A DNA stretch of 64,000 bases from Apiotrichum sp. Y4204 (taxonomy: Eukaryota > Basidiomycota > Tremellomycetes > Trichosporonales > Trichosporonaceae), in contig JAMYHL010000076.1 of assembly GCA_025531455.1 (NCBI GenBank), forward strand, positions 62,001 to 126,000, read 5' to 3'. This document shows, piece by piece, positions 1 through 12,911 of this stretch (position 1 is its first letter; each line of letters opens with the position of its first letter). The notes below the pieces were generated by a model. It worked only from the letters and a program-made list of their open reading frames with translations. It was not told the origin of the DNA and ran no database searches. The position numbers were made by a program, and so were the translations under genes.

Positions 1-1408
1 CCATGAGTGCCAGGCGCTTCTGATTCTGCGGCATCTCGGTGTTAGAGCTCGTTTTCTGAGCAGATGGTCTCGTGCGGATCGAGTTCTTGAAGACGTAGAT
101 GGAAAGAGGGACGAGGGGGAGAAAGAAGCTACCCCCGGAATCCACAAACATCCCCCTTACCTCCATTTACCCTCCTTGATGCTCACTCTAACGACCACCC
201 CTATCACCCATGTCGGTTCCTCAGAAAGCACCCCCGCTGATGGACCGCCTCCATGAACCCGCCACATTCGGATCGGAGTTGGGACCGCTCCCAAGTGGGC
301 TCTGGCCCGACACGACAAAACTCGCCCCAATAACTGCCTCCCCACTGCGACGGCGTGGTTGGAACTGGTGATCGACAGTCCACTGTGGAGCTCCGTTACC
401 ATTCCTCGCTCCAGCTCGAGTGTGCCTGGGCTTGAGCCGAGATAGAGTACTAAATCGCGCACCCCGAAGCACCCGCTACTGCCTCTGATGGGGTCGGCAT
501 CTCCACAACCCTGAGGTGATGGAGTCGTGTCAACGTGTTTGTGCGTGTTGTTTTGCGCGTAGAACGATAACGATGGGCACTTATGATGTCACTCACTCTC
601 ACCCTGCAACACTCACAATCTCACGAATTTCACAAATTGGACCTCCCATTATCGGTACCACCGCGCGGGATCCCCGTTCCTCGGCGTCATTAGGTAGCCG
701 TAAACCTTCACCCTCAGCGATCGGCAGGCTAGGGAACAGGAAGATAGGAACCCCGCCTGGCCCCACAGGCAACCCAAGTAACCCTGGGCAGCTACTCCAC
801 TCCGTGTGAGGCTGCAGGCGGCGGGCGGCGGTGGAGCTGGGGGTGTGGAGCTCGAGGAACCTGGGACCTGGACCTAGAGCGCGGAGCCGTCAGCTGACCT
901 CGTGAGGGCGATCTGTTCTGGCCAGGCTGGCCGGGTTACTATCCGATATATTGAGGAACTCGATGTGGCACTTGGCTGCCTGGAGACTGACACTTGGCAT
1001 CTGTTGAATTTGTTTGGGGTGCTCGGTGCTGACAAGCTGCGATGACCTTAAGATATGAATGTTTGCTGCAGTAACTTCACAACTATGAAACCCATTCATG
1101 AACATCAAACTGCCAGAGCCGATGTACTATCAAGCGCGGGCAGAGTGTATGGTGTACGTAGATATGTATAGTGTAAGTGATACCACGCCCTCGGGCTCAG
1201 GAGAGCCGTACGTTTTATGGTGGTGATTTAGGGCCGTTTTTCTCATGTTTTGATTTTCGTTAATTTTAATGGTAAGAGTGTGGTCCGTTCATTAAAAGAG
1301 TACACAGTGACTGGGGGGATCCACGGCTACAGTGGTCAAGTAGATTACATTTGAACTGGAGGACACCAGCCTCCCCGGCCTCCTCTTCTGCAGCTGCCGC
1401 TGGCAGGA
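1..1408. other. left-edge intergenic stretch, possible edge exon
   Basis: I find no supported gene here. On the minus strand an ATG at 34 opens a frame reading MPQNQKRLALM that runs off the window edge. It could be the first codons of a gene lying mostly outside, but 11 residues are not enough to identify it. The remaining open frames are short, rich in Arg/Ser/Pro and lack family features. The stretch 1140-1400 is probably the 3' flank of the minus-strand transporter that ends at 1409. Confidence 0.3.
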
Positions 1409-3499
1409 TTAGAGCGCCGTCTTGCCGTAAGTCTCGACGGGGAGACATGCCATGAGGATGGCGGCCACGATGTAGATGGACGCCGAGGCGTACACGGGCC
1501 CGTCGGGGGTCTTGGCGGCCTCGGAGAAGATGGCGATGATCGGGGCGAAGAAACCGGTGACACGGTTGAACGACGCGCCTAGAGAGTCAGTGGCTGCCAC
1601 TGAAGAGAAGAACATCAAATACTCACAGAGGGCATCACCAGTGCCGCGGACGGGCGTAGGGAACAGCTCGGGTGCGTATCCGAAGAGGACACCGTAGTAG
1701 GCGTTCTGGAAGAAGGCGGCGATGGAAGTAAGAGCATTGATTTGGACCATGTTCTTTGAGGCGGTGAGGCCGAAAAGGAAAATACCTGCGCAGAGAGTGA
1801 AGAAGGCCATGGAGTACTTGCGTCCGGCGCGCGACCAACTCACGAGGGCGGCGGCGGCGAACGAACCGGGCACACCACATGCGGCTTGGTACGTGTAGGA
1901 CTTCATCGTGTCGTTGAGGCCCAGGTCGTCGCTCGCACCCTTGTTCGCGAGGTAGGAGCCGAGGAACGAGTTGTAAAGCGGGTACGCAAGACCGACGGCA
2001 CCGTAGCAGAGGATAATAAGAGTCGTGGAGAGGGCGAGACGCCGGGTGCCGAACAGAACCTTGGGGTTGAATTCTTGGAGCGAGTTCTTGACAATGCCAA
2101 CAACACCCAACTTGGTCGCGTCCTCGATCTTGTCGGCGCTCATCTTCTCCTCCTCGGTGAGGTGGGGGAGGGCGGCGCGGTGTAGGTCCTCGACAGTAAG
2201 GTTGACAGTCTTGCCGTTACGCGCGGCGAGCTGGTGGATAATCTTGACGGCCTCCTCGTCCTTGCCAATGGAGGAGAGGAACTTGGGCGACTCAAAGACG
2301 GGGAGAATGAAGAAACGGCCAAACCAAAGCAAAAGCATCATGGCACCGAGACAGTAGTAGGTGTAGCGCCAGCCAGAGTTGTCCCGCTTGTCGCACCAGC
2401 CGTTAGGGCTGTATCCGGCACCGTGGATGTACTGGGCATCCTTGGGACGCTCGCAACCCCACCTGGCGAGGAAGCCCCAGGCGATGAGCGACGCGACGAC
2501 CTGGCCGATAGCCCACCAGATGGAGAGGAAAGTGAGGAGCCACTGGTGGGTTCCGGGCATGAACTCGAGGAACATGGTGCCGTCAACGGGAAGGTTGCCG
2601 CCGACGCCGAAACCCATGCAGCCTACCAAGGCACAGAAGCAGACAAAGGTGGGTGATGCTCCGGCAGCGACACCGAAGACACCGCCAATGAAGAGAGTAC
2701 AGTTCCAAGCGATTTTGCGTCTGAGGTGTTAGTGCTGGATACTGATGGTTGTGGCTTTGCCGCAGCTTTGTGGCAGGGGAAAACAAAAAAAAACGTACCC
2801 GACGAGATCAGCGGTGACACCCCAGAAGAAGGCGCCGACAATGAGACCGACATAAAGCGACAGGGTGGCGAAACGCACACGGATGTTTGCCTCCCACTTG
2901 TCGCTGTCGTCCGCAATCACGTCCTGGGCGATAGAAGGCATGACGATGGCCACAGCCTGGAGCCACTGGGAGGGTTAGCTGATGATTTTAAACGAGGCTT
3001 ATGTGCCTTGCACGGTTGGGCCGGCGGCTCGTTTCGGGTTCATCGGGTGGGTGTGGCGCCACAACCCCGATGCCCAGCCAGCCGGGCCAAATGTGTTCGG
3101 TCACCAGGATACGCACAATCTGTCACTGTCAGCACTGTACTCTATGTTTCACGTTTTGAGGGTGCCGGCGATGCCGTTGGCACCGTCGGCACCGTTGGTA
3201 CTCACGTTGTCTGCAAACCAGCCGAAGCCGCCGCTGAAGAAGAGCTCAATCTGGTAGCGGCCGAAACCGATTTCCTGGATGGCCTTGTTGAGGAGATTTG
3301 CCTTGGCGAGGAAGGCGGGCTTGATGCCCTCCTGGTGCGCGACGAGCGTCGTGTCGCTGACGAGCGACTCGGTGTCGGTGGCAAACTCGTTTTTGCGGGC
3401 GGCGACGGTGTCGAAGCCCGGCGCGAGGGCATCGGGGGCTTCGGGAGGTGTGACACTTCCGGGCGCAAGTACGTCCTGTTTCTCCTTTTTCCAGAGCAT
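1409..3499 (-). CDS. MFS transporter, sugar/metabolite:H+ symporter-like
   Basis: This is a predicted 574-residue multi-pass membrane carrier of the major facilitator superfamily. Exons on the minus strand are 3499-3206, 2965-2799, 2720-1627 and 1578-1409. Joining them gives FGWFADN-WLQAVAIV across intron 1 and FWGVTADLVG-RKIAWN across intron 2. The second is the conserved D-x-x-G-R-K loop between TM2 and TM3. The last intron (48 nt, 1579-1626) keeps the frame but is likely removed, giving RGTGDALCASFNRVTG, the family's R-G-T-G-x-x-x-x-x-x-N-R motif. The cytoplasmic N-terminus of about 70 residues is acidic and ends in the fungal NKAIQEIGFGRYQ motif before TM1. The frame can be extended upstream only through non-ATG codons, so I start at the first ATG. 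The family fit is to the fungal SV2/sugar-like branch; the substrate (sugar, organic acid or inositol) cannot be read from sequence. Intron 1 (240 nt) is long for this locus. Confidence 0.9.
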
Positions 3500-6400
3500 G
3501 GCGGTCAACTTTTGTGGCGGAGGCGGCGGGTGAAGAAATGTGCGTGTGGTGGGGATGGCGCCGTGGCGATTCCCTGTTAAAGCTGGCCGGGAGTGGGGTC
3601 GGATGTCTCGTAGTTTCTGAGCTGTGATAAGATCACACGATCAGTTATCTCTAAGACAAGCTATGTAATGAGGCGGTGAGGGGGAAAAAAAGATGGGTTT
3701 GAGGGGGGAAGAGACGGTGGCATGGGATCGACGGCGTCGCCTTTTGTTGGCCGCCGAGAGCTGGCGGGGGGGCGCGTTGGCGCCAAGCAAAGTAGCGCAT
3801 ATACTGGTAGAGTGGCCCATGGAGTCCTTGCATGCTATACCTGCCGGCCCCGGAGGCGCGTGCCAGCTGGATAAATGCCTGCGGGAGTTACCTATGGTAG
3901 CTGCAACGCAGGATCAGGTAGCTGCGGCAGAGGTTGTAGATCCCGCGGGTGGTCTGCCTCTCTGCCTTGCAAGCCTCGAAGCTCTGAATGCGAGGGGCAC
4001 CAGATAATTTCTCCCCTCCCGAGATGCACTCCTGTGGCTGCCATGCCTGCCTCGTCCTTTGTTGATGTTGTTCCTCGGCGGGTCCTGCTGCTCCTGCTGC
4101 TCCGGCTCCTGACTCCTGGTCCGGGTATCAGAACACGGCAGGCAACGCAATGGTGCACACAGGTCGCGTGGGCCGAGGCGGGGGCAAGAATACGCTTCGG
4201 GGCCCGTCCTATTGCTCGCGGTGCGCTGTGCACATTTGGGTTACTCTTATTATCAGGAGGGGTTTCCGAAGCTCATCCCATCAGCGGCGCACATCTGCTG
4301 AGCCCCCCTGGGCTGTCCCGCCTTGCCCCTTGCGGGGATGAGGCGGAGCATGTGGGAGAGAGCTGTTATCGTGCAATCGTGAACTTTGTTTGGCTCTGAT
4401 GCCTGACACTTGCATGTCTTGTGCTCCCATCTCATGGTCGCTATCGCACGACGTCATAGCATTTTTGCATGGGCTCGTTGTCTCTTGCCTCTCCCTCCTG
4501 CGTCCGTCCGCGTGATCCCCCCTAATCTGTCTCTCTCCCCACCCCGACCCTGATAGTCCGAAGCCCCTGTGATGCCAAACCTGACACCTTGTTGGAACAC
4601 TTCTGATAACCCTGCGATTGCGCTGATACTTCGGAACTGTGTGTGTCGCACGAGGGGGGCCGGGGGGTGAGCACAGCAGACAAATAGGTCAAATAGGTTG
4701 CCTGCCATTGCTCTGCAGGCCGTCTGCCGCCTCTCGTTAGCCCCCTGACGGTCGGGCTGGAAGGCTGGCGATAGTTACACCATTTCATTGTGGTCTTTTC
4801 TCTCTCCTCTTTTCGTCGGGCCCAGTACCCGTACGACGACAAAGCATGTACAGCCAGGTCCCACCATCTGGGCCAGTGGTACGTACCACCGACCGCAACG
4901 ATCATGAATGCTCGCGCATGCCGTCCCCGACGTCGTCTGCTGTGTTCTAGCCATGCTTTTCGCATGGGATGTTTTCTCTCCCTCGGTATCGCTCACAGCC
5001 GACACATCGGCAGCAGTGGACTGTAGTGGACAGTAAGACGTCAGTGGCGACCTTTGCCTGTTGGCCATTCAGGATATGCTTTCGTATCCACGCACAGCAG
5101 CGTTCCACGGATCCATATCTGGAGCTACTTTTCCTCTCCACAACCAGATCAGAATCAGGGCCGGGGGGGGGGCGGACCTGCAATCAATCTATGTATCTCT
5201 TGATCTCTTGATCTTGTGCCTCTTGAGCAGGGAACTGGTCAGTGGGTACAGGCAGGGGAACAGCAGGGGGGAGCAGCAGCGGGAGCGTTGTCTCGTACCT
5301 CACCCTGCGCCTAATGACTGTCTGTAAAAATAGAGAGAAAAGAAAAATTAATGAGCAACTCGCACGCCTCATGGTGCAGGCCTCAAGCAGCTAAAGAGGG
5401 CAGAGGTTAGAGCTATAGAGCTGAGAGGCATGCTCACCGACAGCCTCAGGACCGCGAGGACCCGCTGTGCCTACCTCTGACCACAAGGCCACAGGACCAC
5501 AACGGGCAAAGACAGTGTAGGCGTGTGGTCTGCAAGGCGCAAGGGGTCACAAAGAGGCTCAGCTCTTTCCCCTTCACCCGCCACCCCTCTCACCCTGCTC
5601 ACCCTTCTCGACGTCAGCGGTAGTCGTAGGCCCCCCAATGAACCACTTCTGATTCGCTAGAAGCCGCTAGGAGTAACTAGTAACGCCACCTCGTGCACAA
5701 ACCAGTACATTGCACGACAAAAAACATTGGGTCGGCTAGTGTCCACCAGTCCTCCAGGCTATCAGGCGACTAGACCACTAGTGCTCGGCATGTGCGCTCG
5801 GTTACGCCGCTTGCGTACCTCACTCTCTGCCTGATGAGCGCCGTTGCCGGTACTTTTACCCAACAGTGCGACTACTACTGTGCGACTGTTCGGCAAACCA
5901 GCCGGGGCAGCCACCCAGCCCAGGACCTGGCCTGCCTCACAGAAAACAGAAAACACCGACGGCGACCCTATTGACCCTACCAGGAAACGCCAAGCAAGGG
6001 TGGGTCCAATTCGCCGATGCGCCTGCTGGCTGTTCTGCTCGGTGTCTCCAGCATGCTGGTGGGAATGCCGATTCTTGCATCGCTTCCGCCAAGAATGTGG
6101 TGGACATTGCGCGGACGTAGCCAGCAAGGCCGAGTATTAACGCATATTAACGGCACGCATATGTCATTCATGGCCTGTAGATCAATCATGCTGATCCCAG
6201 CTGTATCAGTCATCAGTCCCCGGTGCGACTTGTCCGCCACTCCTGGTGTACGGCCAGCGTCAGAGGCTGCAACGTCGACCCTGGTGGCAGTTATTCCGTT
6301 GGCGAGGATTAAGCACCCAAAATTCGATCAACTGACAGAGCCCGAAGCCAGGCACGATGAAGACCATGCAGAGGCCAAAGGCCAGGGCGACCCCCCGAGA

Positions 6401-7885
6401 GGGAACAAGCTCGGGCCTGCGGATAATGCCTCATCGGGGATACTGCTCTCTGTGCACTGCCAACTTTTAAGTCTTGGGTTACTCGGCGTCGGAGAGCGAT
6501 CCAGCGACCCCTGCCCTGGTCCTGTCCGTCCTGGCTGTCCTGGCTGGACATTTGCATCTGAAGCAGGGGACCCAGGACGGAAAAACCTCGACCCGAGACT
6601 GGCTCGGCCAAAGATCCCAAACTCGCGGCGGGCGGGAACGGAGGAGCCGAAAGTGCCACGGCCGCACCACATGCGTTCCTGCGTCCTGCGATTCTCCCTG
6701 CTCGCGGCTCGGGCCGGACCTCACGGCCCTCGGCGCATCCGCGTTGTGGAACGGTTGCATGGGCCGGACTGCGGCACCCGGGACCTTAATAGGACACTCC
6801 GTCCAGACCGTCCAGCCCAAAAGTAGCGTGACGGACATCAGCCGTGCCCGCCTCTCTAGCGGCCGCAGGCCGCTCCAGCCCGTTGCTCTGTACATGTGAC
6901 GGTTGCCAAGTTGACGGACCGTACGACGCCGCGGCGCCCGTTTCGTATTGGTCAATTGGTCGCCAATGCCCGCAATCAGATGTCAGGAACGGACATCAGA
7001 AATCCCTCCTGTCCGTTCACAGAAGCCGAGGCCGCCACCTTGCTGCGACACATTGTCAAACAGATATTGTCATTATTGGCCATTCACCGGCGCGCGCGCA
7101 ATTGGCCAGTTGCGCCGAAACCACGGAAAAACACGAATGGCACGCGTCGGTAAACTGGATAATATCGCGTGTCGCCAGGATCTACGAGCACCTTATCGCC
7201 CTAGCTGTTTGTCATTCGTTATGTCTCGCGTCGCCGGAAGTCCGGAACACACTGCCGATTTCGATGCTCGATACGGCGCCGCACCGCATGACACACACCG
7301 TAGGTTCTGTTCCCGCCATGCGCCGCACCGCATGATGCGCAGCCAGCCCGCGAAGCCGAACCCACCTTCGGACTCGCGTGCCAATGGAGTGACAGGAACA
7401 AGCACGGGGAATGGGGCCGTAGCGCCGGTATGGGGTGCCAGGGGTGTGTGTGACAACAATAATAATAGAAGTACTTGGCTCGGTGAGTGCGGCGACCAAC
7501 GGCGCATGCAAGAACTGGGGTGCTCGCCACCGACAGGACTCATATGCGCGGCAATGCCGACGCGTGAAACGGATGCAATGACTGGCTCGAGACACCCCCA
7601 GGACCCTAGCTGCTGTCCCAGCGGCGACATTCATCGGAGTGGTGGCGACGTGTGGCGGCGCCACAGGTTTTCTCGATCACGCGTCAGTTGTGGGGATGTC
7701 TGTGTCATGTCCCTTGCTCGTCCTGCTGCATCCCTGCATTGAACCACATTTATCCATCTCGGTGACCCAAGGTCGTAAAACTGCCCATGTCCCATGCCTC
7801 TATGCTCGCTGTCACAGAACCGATACAAAATACACTTTTCTCCTGCCGCCACCACTCCTTGATCCCCACCTCCTGACACGTTTGC
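3500..7885. other. 4.4 kb without a recognisable gene
   Basis: Only short overlapping open frames occur on both strands. The longest is 269 codons at 6017-6826 on the plus strand. Their composition is Arg/Pro/Ser/His-rich and out of character with the C-ending codon bias of real genes nearby. I see no splice-consistent exon chain, tRNA or tandem repeat. A run of G at 5163-5170 and a G-rich tract near 5260-5280 are the only simple-sequence features. The part adjoining 3500 should contain the promoter of the minus-strand transporter. Confidence 0.6.
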
Positions 7886-9717
7886 TCAGCATGTGAAACT
7901 TCCGCCCAACGTGCCCTTCCGGTAGGACGTCGCAATGTCGTCAACGGCGGCATAGGTGCCGCACCCGAGGGTGATGAGGCCGACGATAATGACCACGACA
8001 TTGACGACGCTGAGGAATGCGTTGCGCTTGCTGGCAAAGGCCCCGCCTTCTCTGATGAGCGCAAACCTTGTTGTCAGCTACGCTCAGAAGAAAAAGGTAT
8101 ACGGAATGTTCGGACAGGACAGAGATTCAAAGAGCGTAACCGAGTTCCCATGGGCCATGACCCATTCCCCGTCTCGTTTAGAATCTCGGAAAACTCACCA
8201 CATGACTCCCGGGACGTAGAACGAAAAGCCGGAGACGAAGAGGGCGGCCATGATACCGAGGAGGCCGTTGAAGAACGGAATGGCCTCGGCGACGATCCAC
8301 GCGAGGATCGAGATGATTCCCACGATCGAGATCCAGGTGACCCACCCCATGGGGGTGTTGACATAGCGGATGGTGCTCCGCGTGAAAATCTTGTCCATGA
8401 GGAAACGGCCGGCGGTGACGGTGTTGATGGACCCAGAGATGAAGATGACGGGGAGCGCGATGCCGAACGCGATGCGGGCGACCAGTGGGCCGGCGCTGAG
8501 GAGCGCGGGCGACTTGACCCCCTTACCCACAAACGCGTAACCCAGCGCGCCGGTCAGAGTGTAGATGACGATTTCGACGACACCGAGCGCGGCAATCGCC
8601 TTTGGGAAATCGGTCGGCGTGTGCATTTCCTCCATAAAGCTGAACTGGCACATTGCGAACGCGTACGCAAACACAATGTTCGTGACGGCGAGCATGCCGT
8701 GCGAGAACGTGAGGCCCTCCATGGGCCACGCGGACCAGTCGACTGCGGCGACGCCGCCGGGCTGCTTCCTCGCCTGCACGCCGGTCGCGATGAGCGTGAG
8801 GAGGATAGCAGCAGCAATAGACACGAAATCAATGTATCCGAGGATCGCCATCTCTGCGAAACTTGGTGGCAGGGCGCAGATAAACAGCAGGATCATGGAC
8901 ACGACACCCCACACAATGTCGCACACGTTGCTCTCGGTGATGGTGCGGAACGCGACCGTGCCGGTGAGGCAGTGCGAGCCGATGAGGAGGATGAACACGA
9001 CGATAAACCATGTCGCCATGAAGATCTCGAGGAAGCGGCCGAACCGCGGGCCGACGAGCCTCCGCCCGAGAATCGGGCCGACATCAGAATAGTGCTTCAC
9101 CTGCGGATACTTGAGCTTGACCTGCCCGACGACGTAGGCTGCGTAGATGGCCACTAGTCCGATGCCCACCACGCAGATCACGCCAGCGACCATGCCCAGC
9201 GTCGCGAATGCCCTGCCTTGTCAGCGGAATGTGGCTTGCGTAGTTTATATCTGTGCAGATGAAACGCGGCTCGCGCGGCCAAAAAGATGGACACGTGATC
9301 ACCGCCATGATCGTTATCGCTATCTCTTCCGCACGGTGTCTCATTTCTTGGCGCGGGTGACACACCCGGTACTCACGAGGGGAGACTGAGACTGCCGAGC
9401 GCAATGGCCTGGAGGATGAGGACGATGAGGAGCTTAAACCATCCGAGCTTGTGGTACTTTTGCTCGCCGTGGAGGACCAGTTCGCTCATGTACTCCTGCC
9501 GCTCCGCCTCTGTCATGTTCGCCTCGGGGTGCAGCGAGTGGTGCCGCGACGTGCGGCGCCCGAGGTGGTGGTCGTGGTCGCCGGCCTCCATGACATGCAC
9601 CTCGAACATGTCCTTCTCGGCCTGCGTCTTGGTGCCGTGCACAGGCTGCGTCTGGAGATCCTCCTTCTCGTCGACCGGCTCCACCTCGGGATGCCGGTCC
9701 CACGAAGCTTTTGTCAT
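7886..9717 (-). CDS. AAAP-family amino acid transporter
   Basis: This is a predicted 511-residue plasma- or vacuolar-membrane amino acid carrier of the Aa_trans (AAAP) family. Exons on the minus strand are 9717-9377, 9212-8199 and 8066-7886. A hydrophilic N-terminus of about 90 residues has a His-rich stretch around EAGDHDHHLGRR. It leads into TM1, where exon joining restores SLSLPSAFATLGMVAG, the helix-breaking loop typical of the family. The central exon encodes about eight hydrophobic segments, including TGALGYAFVGKG and SGSINTVTAGRF. The last join gives YVPGVMWFALIREGG and a final TM (VVNVVVIIVGLITLGCGTY). The fungal relatives are 'N amino acid transport system' proteins importing neutral and aromatic amino acids. 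Substrate is an inference. The start ATG has an open upstream context with no competing in-frame ATG. Confidence 0.92.
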
Positions 9718-11261
9718 GATGAGGAAAACGTGGCGTGCACGTGCCGCGAGGCGTGAGGTGTACGCGTGGAGCGAGGGCGAGAACGGGGCCAGCAGCGAGC
9801 GCGAGTAGTGAACCGAATCAATGAACAGGTAAGGTCAAGAGTGATTGTTGTGTGTGTCCACAATCCATATGGGGAGCTACAACCCATTCATGCACATTCT
9901 TTTTTATCTATTCGACGAGTTTCTCAAACCTTGCAACCTGCCTCCGTCGGCGTTGATCAAAGGCACTGGGTCGGGCGGGGCCGCGGGCTGCCCGTGGGGA
10001 TGTCTCGCGGATCACGGTGCATCCTGGGCCTATCCTGGTTCGGGGGAGAGTATAGGCACATATCTGCGGGTCATGGCGACCCCGCGGCGCGGGGTAGGTG
10101 GGCTGTCTGGCGACTCCGGATCCAGGCCGGCTGCAGAGTCAGATGGACATGTACCGCCGGCTGAGGTGGGCACGGACACGCGAGCGCCGCGGCCACTCCG
10201 CGCCTCCGTGTTGCTTTCGAATAGCCACATGTCTAGATGTCATACCAGACATTTTTCATAACCGCCGGTGGAGGCTCGAATAGCACGCGGAGCGAGGATG
10301 TAGCATCCTGTCCATATGGCCGCGCAGTGACGGGCTGGACTATCCGCGGTGACATCGACGTCGCCAGACATCGATCGACGCTTGGCTTCTGGGGTAGTCG
10401 CGGCACGTCCGCGGGGCACCGGGGCACCAGGAGCTATGAGCTGGGCACGAGATTGGTCGTGTGGGGTGTTATGTCCGCGAGAGGCAACAATGAGCTTGGA
10501 GCTCCGGCTGATGGACGGGTTGATGAAAACAATGGGAGAGTCACCGTGCACTGATGGCGTTGCTTTTCGAAGATGGTCCGGCGATCCTGGTACGCTGGTA
10601 CCACGAAGGATCCATCAACAAGTGGACGATCGCGCAGATCCCCAGGCTTCCATTCCATCCCTATCCCTGCCTGTGCGCTGACCGTCCTGATGCTGATGCG
10701 GAAACAGCCTCAAGCGGCTGACTACATGTGGGTGTGCATGACTCCCAGGTGTGTATCCACAGACGACGCCAGACGCGCATGTTGCAACCGTGGCGCGTTA
10801 CGAGGAGGGGAGCCCGCGTTACGAAGACAGCACCACGAAGCCTCGACCGGACCGACGCGCCGATCACTGGCTGTGACGCTCGCTGGAAGCGGGTGTCGCT
10901 GCTACAGTGCCACGAGAGAGTACACGCCTTTTATTTGTCTTTGATACTGGTCCGCATGAGGCCTTCTGGGCCGACAAGCTGACAAGGATATAGCTGGGCA
11001 GGCTTGGTACGTTATATCCAGGTCTCGGCCAACACCGATGGCTATATCCGGATGGTACCTCGAGCTGTCGCTGTCCTGATGCTCTCGACGCTCAGTTGAT
11101 GGCGAGGAAGTACGGATCAAACATGTGTCAAGGTATATCCATCTCGTGGGAACAACGGTATAACGCGGATCAGCGAGGCAACAGTCAGGCGACAATGAAC
11201 AAGAGAGGCATATAAGACGTGGGGGACGGTCGTGAGACCCGCCACGCAGTCCTGATACACG
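9718..11261. other. intergenic region between divergent transporter and dioxygenase genes
   Basis: This 1.5 kb gap separates two divergently transcribed genes and should hold both promoters. I see no coding exon chain. Short frames at 10237-10681 are mirror images on both strands and look like chance. A TATA-like element precedes the plus-strand gene and is listed separately. Confidence 0.55.
11211..11216 (+). promoter_or_regulatory. TATA-like element of the dioxygenase gene
   Basis: CATATAAG lies about 50 bases before the ATG at 11262, with the TATAAG core at 11211-11216. Spacing and context fit a fungal TATA box; no transcription data support it. Confidence 0.4.
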
Positions 11262-12455
11262 ATGCGCGAGTACAAGCACCTGACTGCCGCCGAACGCACG
11301 CACTTTGTCGAGCACGGGTGGCTCAAGATCGAGGGCGCGATCGCCCCGCGCTACCTGCACGAGTGGATGGCGAACCTGTGGGTTCGGCTCGGTATGGATC
11401 CGAACGACAAGACGACGTGGGGGGAGGAGTACACCAAGCTGCCGCGGCACCGGGAGGTGCGTGCCGAAGAGTTTGCGCCGCGTGCGTGGGGAAAGATGTG
11501 CGAGCTCGTCGGCGGGGAGGACAAGATTGACCCGGTGCGTGAGCGGTGGTATGGCGACCAGATGATCATCAACTTTGGCACTGCCGAGCGCGTGGGCAAG
11601 AGCCACACCCCGCAGGACCTCACGGGCTGGCATACCGACAATGACTGGTGCGTGGAGAGCGGAATGGGCTCTGATGGCAGTTATCGCCAGTTTCTCGATT
11701 CGAGCGGGAATGCGCTCACGATCATCTTTTGCTTCACGGACATTCCTTCAGGAGGAGGGGGCACCGCGCTCTGCGAGGACGGTATCAAGCGTGCGTGTCG
11801 TTATTGGCTGCTATAGTAACTGACAATGAGCACTCGTGGAGCTCTTCTACAACAACCCGCAGGGCCTCGACCCGCCCTTCCCTGGCATCTACAATCATTG
11901 CAGGAGATCAAAGATCTTCACCGAGGTCGTGGCCAAGGCTGGCGACGTGGTGGTAACGCACGGCATGCTCCCGCACTCGCACTCCCCAAACCACCTCCAT
12001 TACGCGCGCGTGATCACCAATCCGCACGTCAACCTCCGCGAACCGTTCAATCTCAACCGGAAAGACGGCGATTATGTGAGTGGCGGCAGGGGAGGGATGG
12101 GAGTGCCGACGACTGACGACAGACCCTCTGCGAGCAGGTCATCCTGCGGAATCTCGGGCGCGAGTCTGTCCCAGAGTACATGCCCACACGGAAGAGAATC
12201 ACATTCTACCCCCGCACAGCGTACTTTAAGCGCGAGAAAGTCGCTGCCGAGCTGAAACGTATGTTGGACGACGCCGAGCGTCGCGGGCTGCGCTCCGAGA
12301 GTGTCGATAGCGTGTATCTCCGTGGTCCGGAGGCAGTCCGCGAGCACGAAAGGCGGAACGGATACGACAAGGCTTTTGGGCCGACAGGGGTCTCGCGTTC
12401 GATGGAGGATGGCGTGCATTTTGTCCCGTCTAGCAACACCCATGTTCTCGTGTAG
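11262..12455 (+). CDS. phytanoyl-CoA dioxygenase (PhyH) family protein
   Basis: This is a predicted 368-residue Fe(II)/2-oxoglutarate-dependent oxygenase. Exons are 11262-11790, 11831-12075 and 12123-12455; introns are 40 and 47 nt. The metal-binding H-x-D is seen as GWHTDND (His124, Asp126). The likely distal His lies in THGMLPHSHSPN (His225 or His227), followed by the Arg-containing strand YARVITNPHVNLREP. The N-terminus TAAERTHFVEHGWLKIEGAI is the usual opening of the PhyH fold. Joining exon 1 to 2 gives CEDGIK-PLVELFYN, and exon 2 to 3 gives KDGDY-TLCEQVILRN. Fungal PhyH proteins hydroxylate fatty acyl-CoA, alkaloid or other small substrates. The substrate here is unknown. The protein has no peroxisomal PTS1 tail (it ends THVLV), so a cytosolic role is more likely than phytanoyl-CoA oxidation in peroxisomes. 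Confidence 0.9.
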
Positions 12456-12911
12456 ATCTGACATGGGGCTTGCTTGTTGCCGAGCGTTGCTTGTTGTCAA
12501 TGGTAAGGATGAAATTAGCAGTGTACAGAACAGATGAGCTTTAGTCGTCCACTTCTGCGTATGAAAGATCCTACTATGCGTAGACGGACCCACAATTCTT
12601 GGTCGCACTCACCACAGACTTTATGTCACAGACTTCATGACTACCTTAGTGGACAAAGGTGTGAATGTATAAATGTTTATATGCATTGTATTGGATCCTT
12701 GGAAGCTGTCGATCTACTCGATCCCCTCGGGGCGACACTTGACACCTGGGGGAGACAAACTTCCATGAAGACGGAATCAAAAATCGCCCGTACTTTTGAT
12801 CGTCGTGAAAAGTCGTCCATCCTGTCGCTCACTGCTCTCTGTCATCCGAAAACGACCATTCTCATCGACGTCGTGCATCGTACTCACAACAAACACCCAC
12901 CAATCTTCACC
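12456..12911. other. intergenic, 5' region of the mitochondrial ribosomal protein gene
   Basis: This gap of about 450 bases is rather AT-rich. It contains the 3' flank of the dioxygenase gene and, from roughly 12,790, a C/T- and A-rich leader ending CACAACAAACACCCACC before the next ATG. I see no coding exon. Confidence 0.55.

Noticed and set aside
6017..6826. 269-codon plus-strand frame with a hydrophobic start
   Set aside because: The first 25 residues look signal-like, but the rest is compositionally random and overlapped by equally long frames on the other strand.
8150..9157. 335-codon plus-strand frame opposite the AAAP transporter
   Set aside because: Shadow of the transporter exon; highly charged, repetitive composition (DDERD...) without family features.
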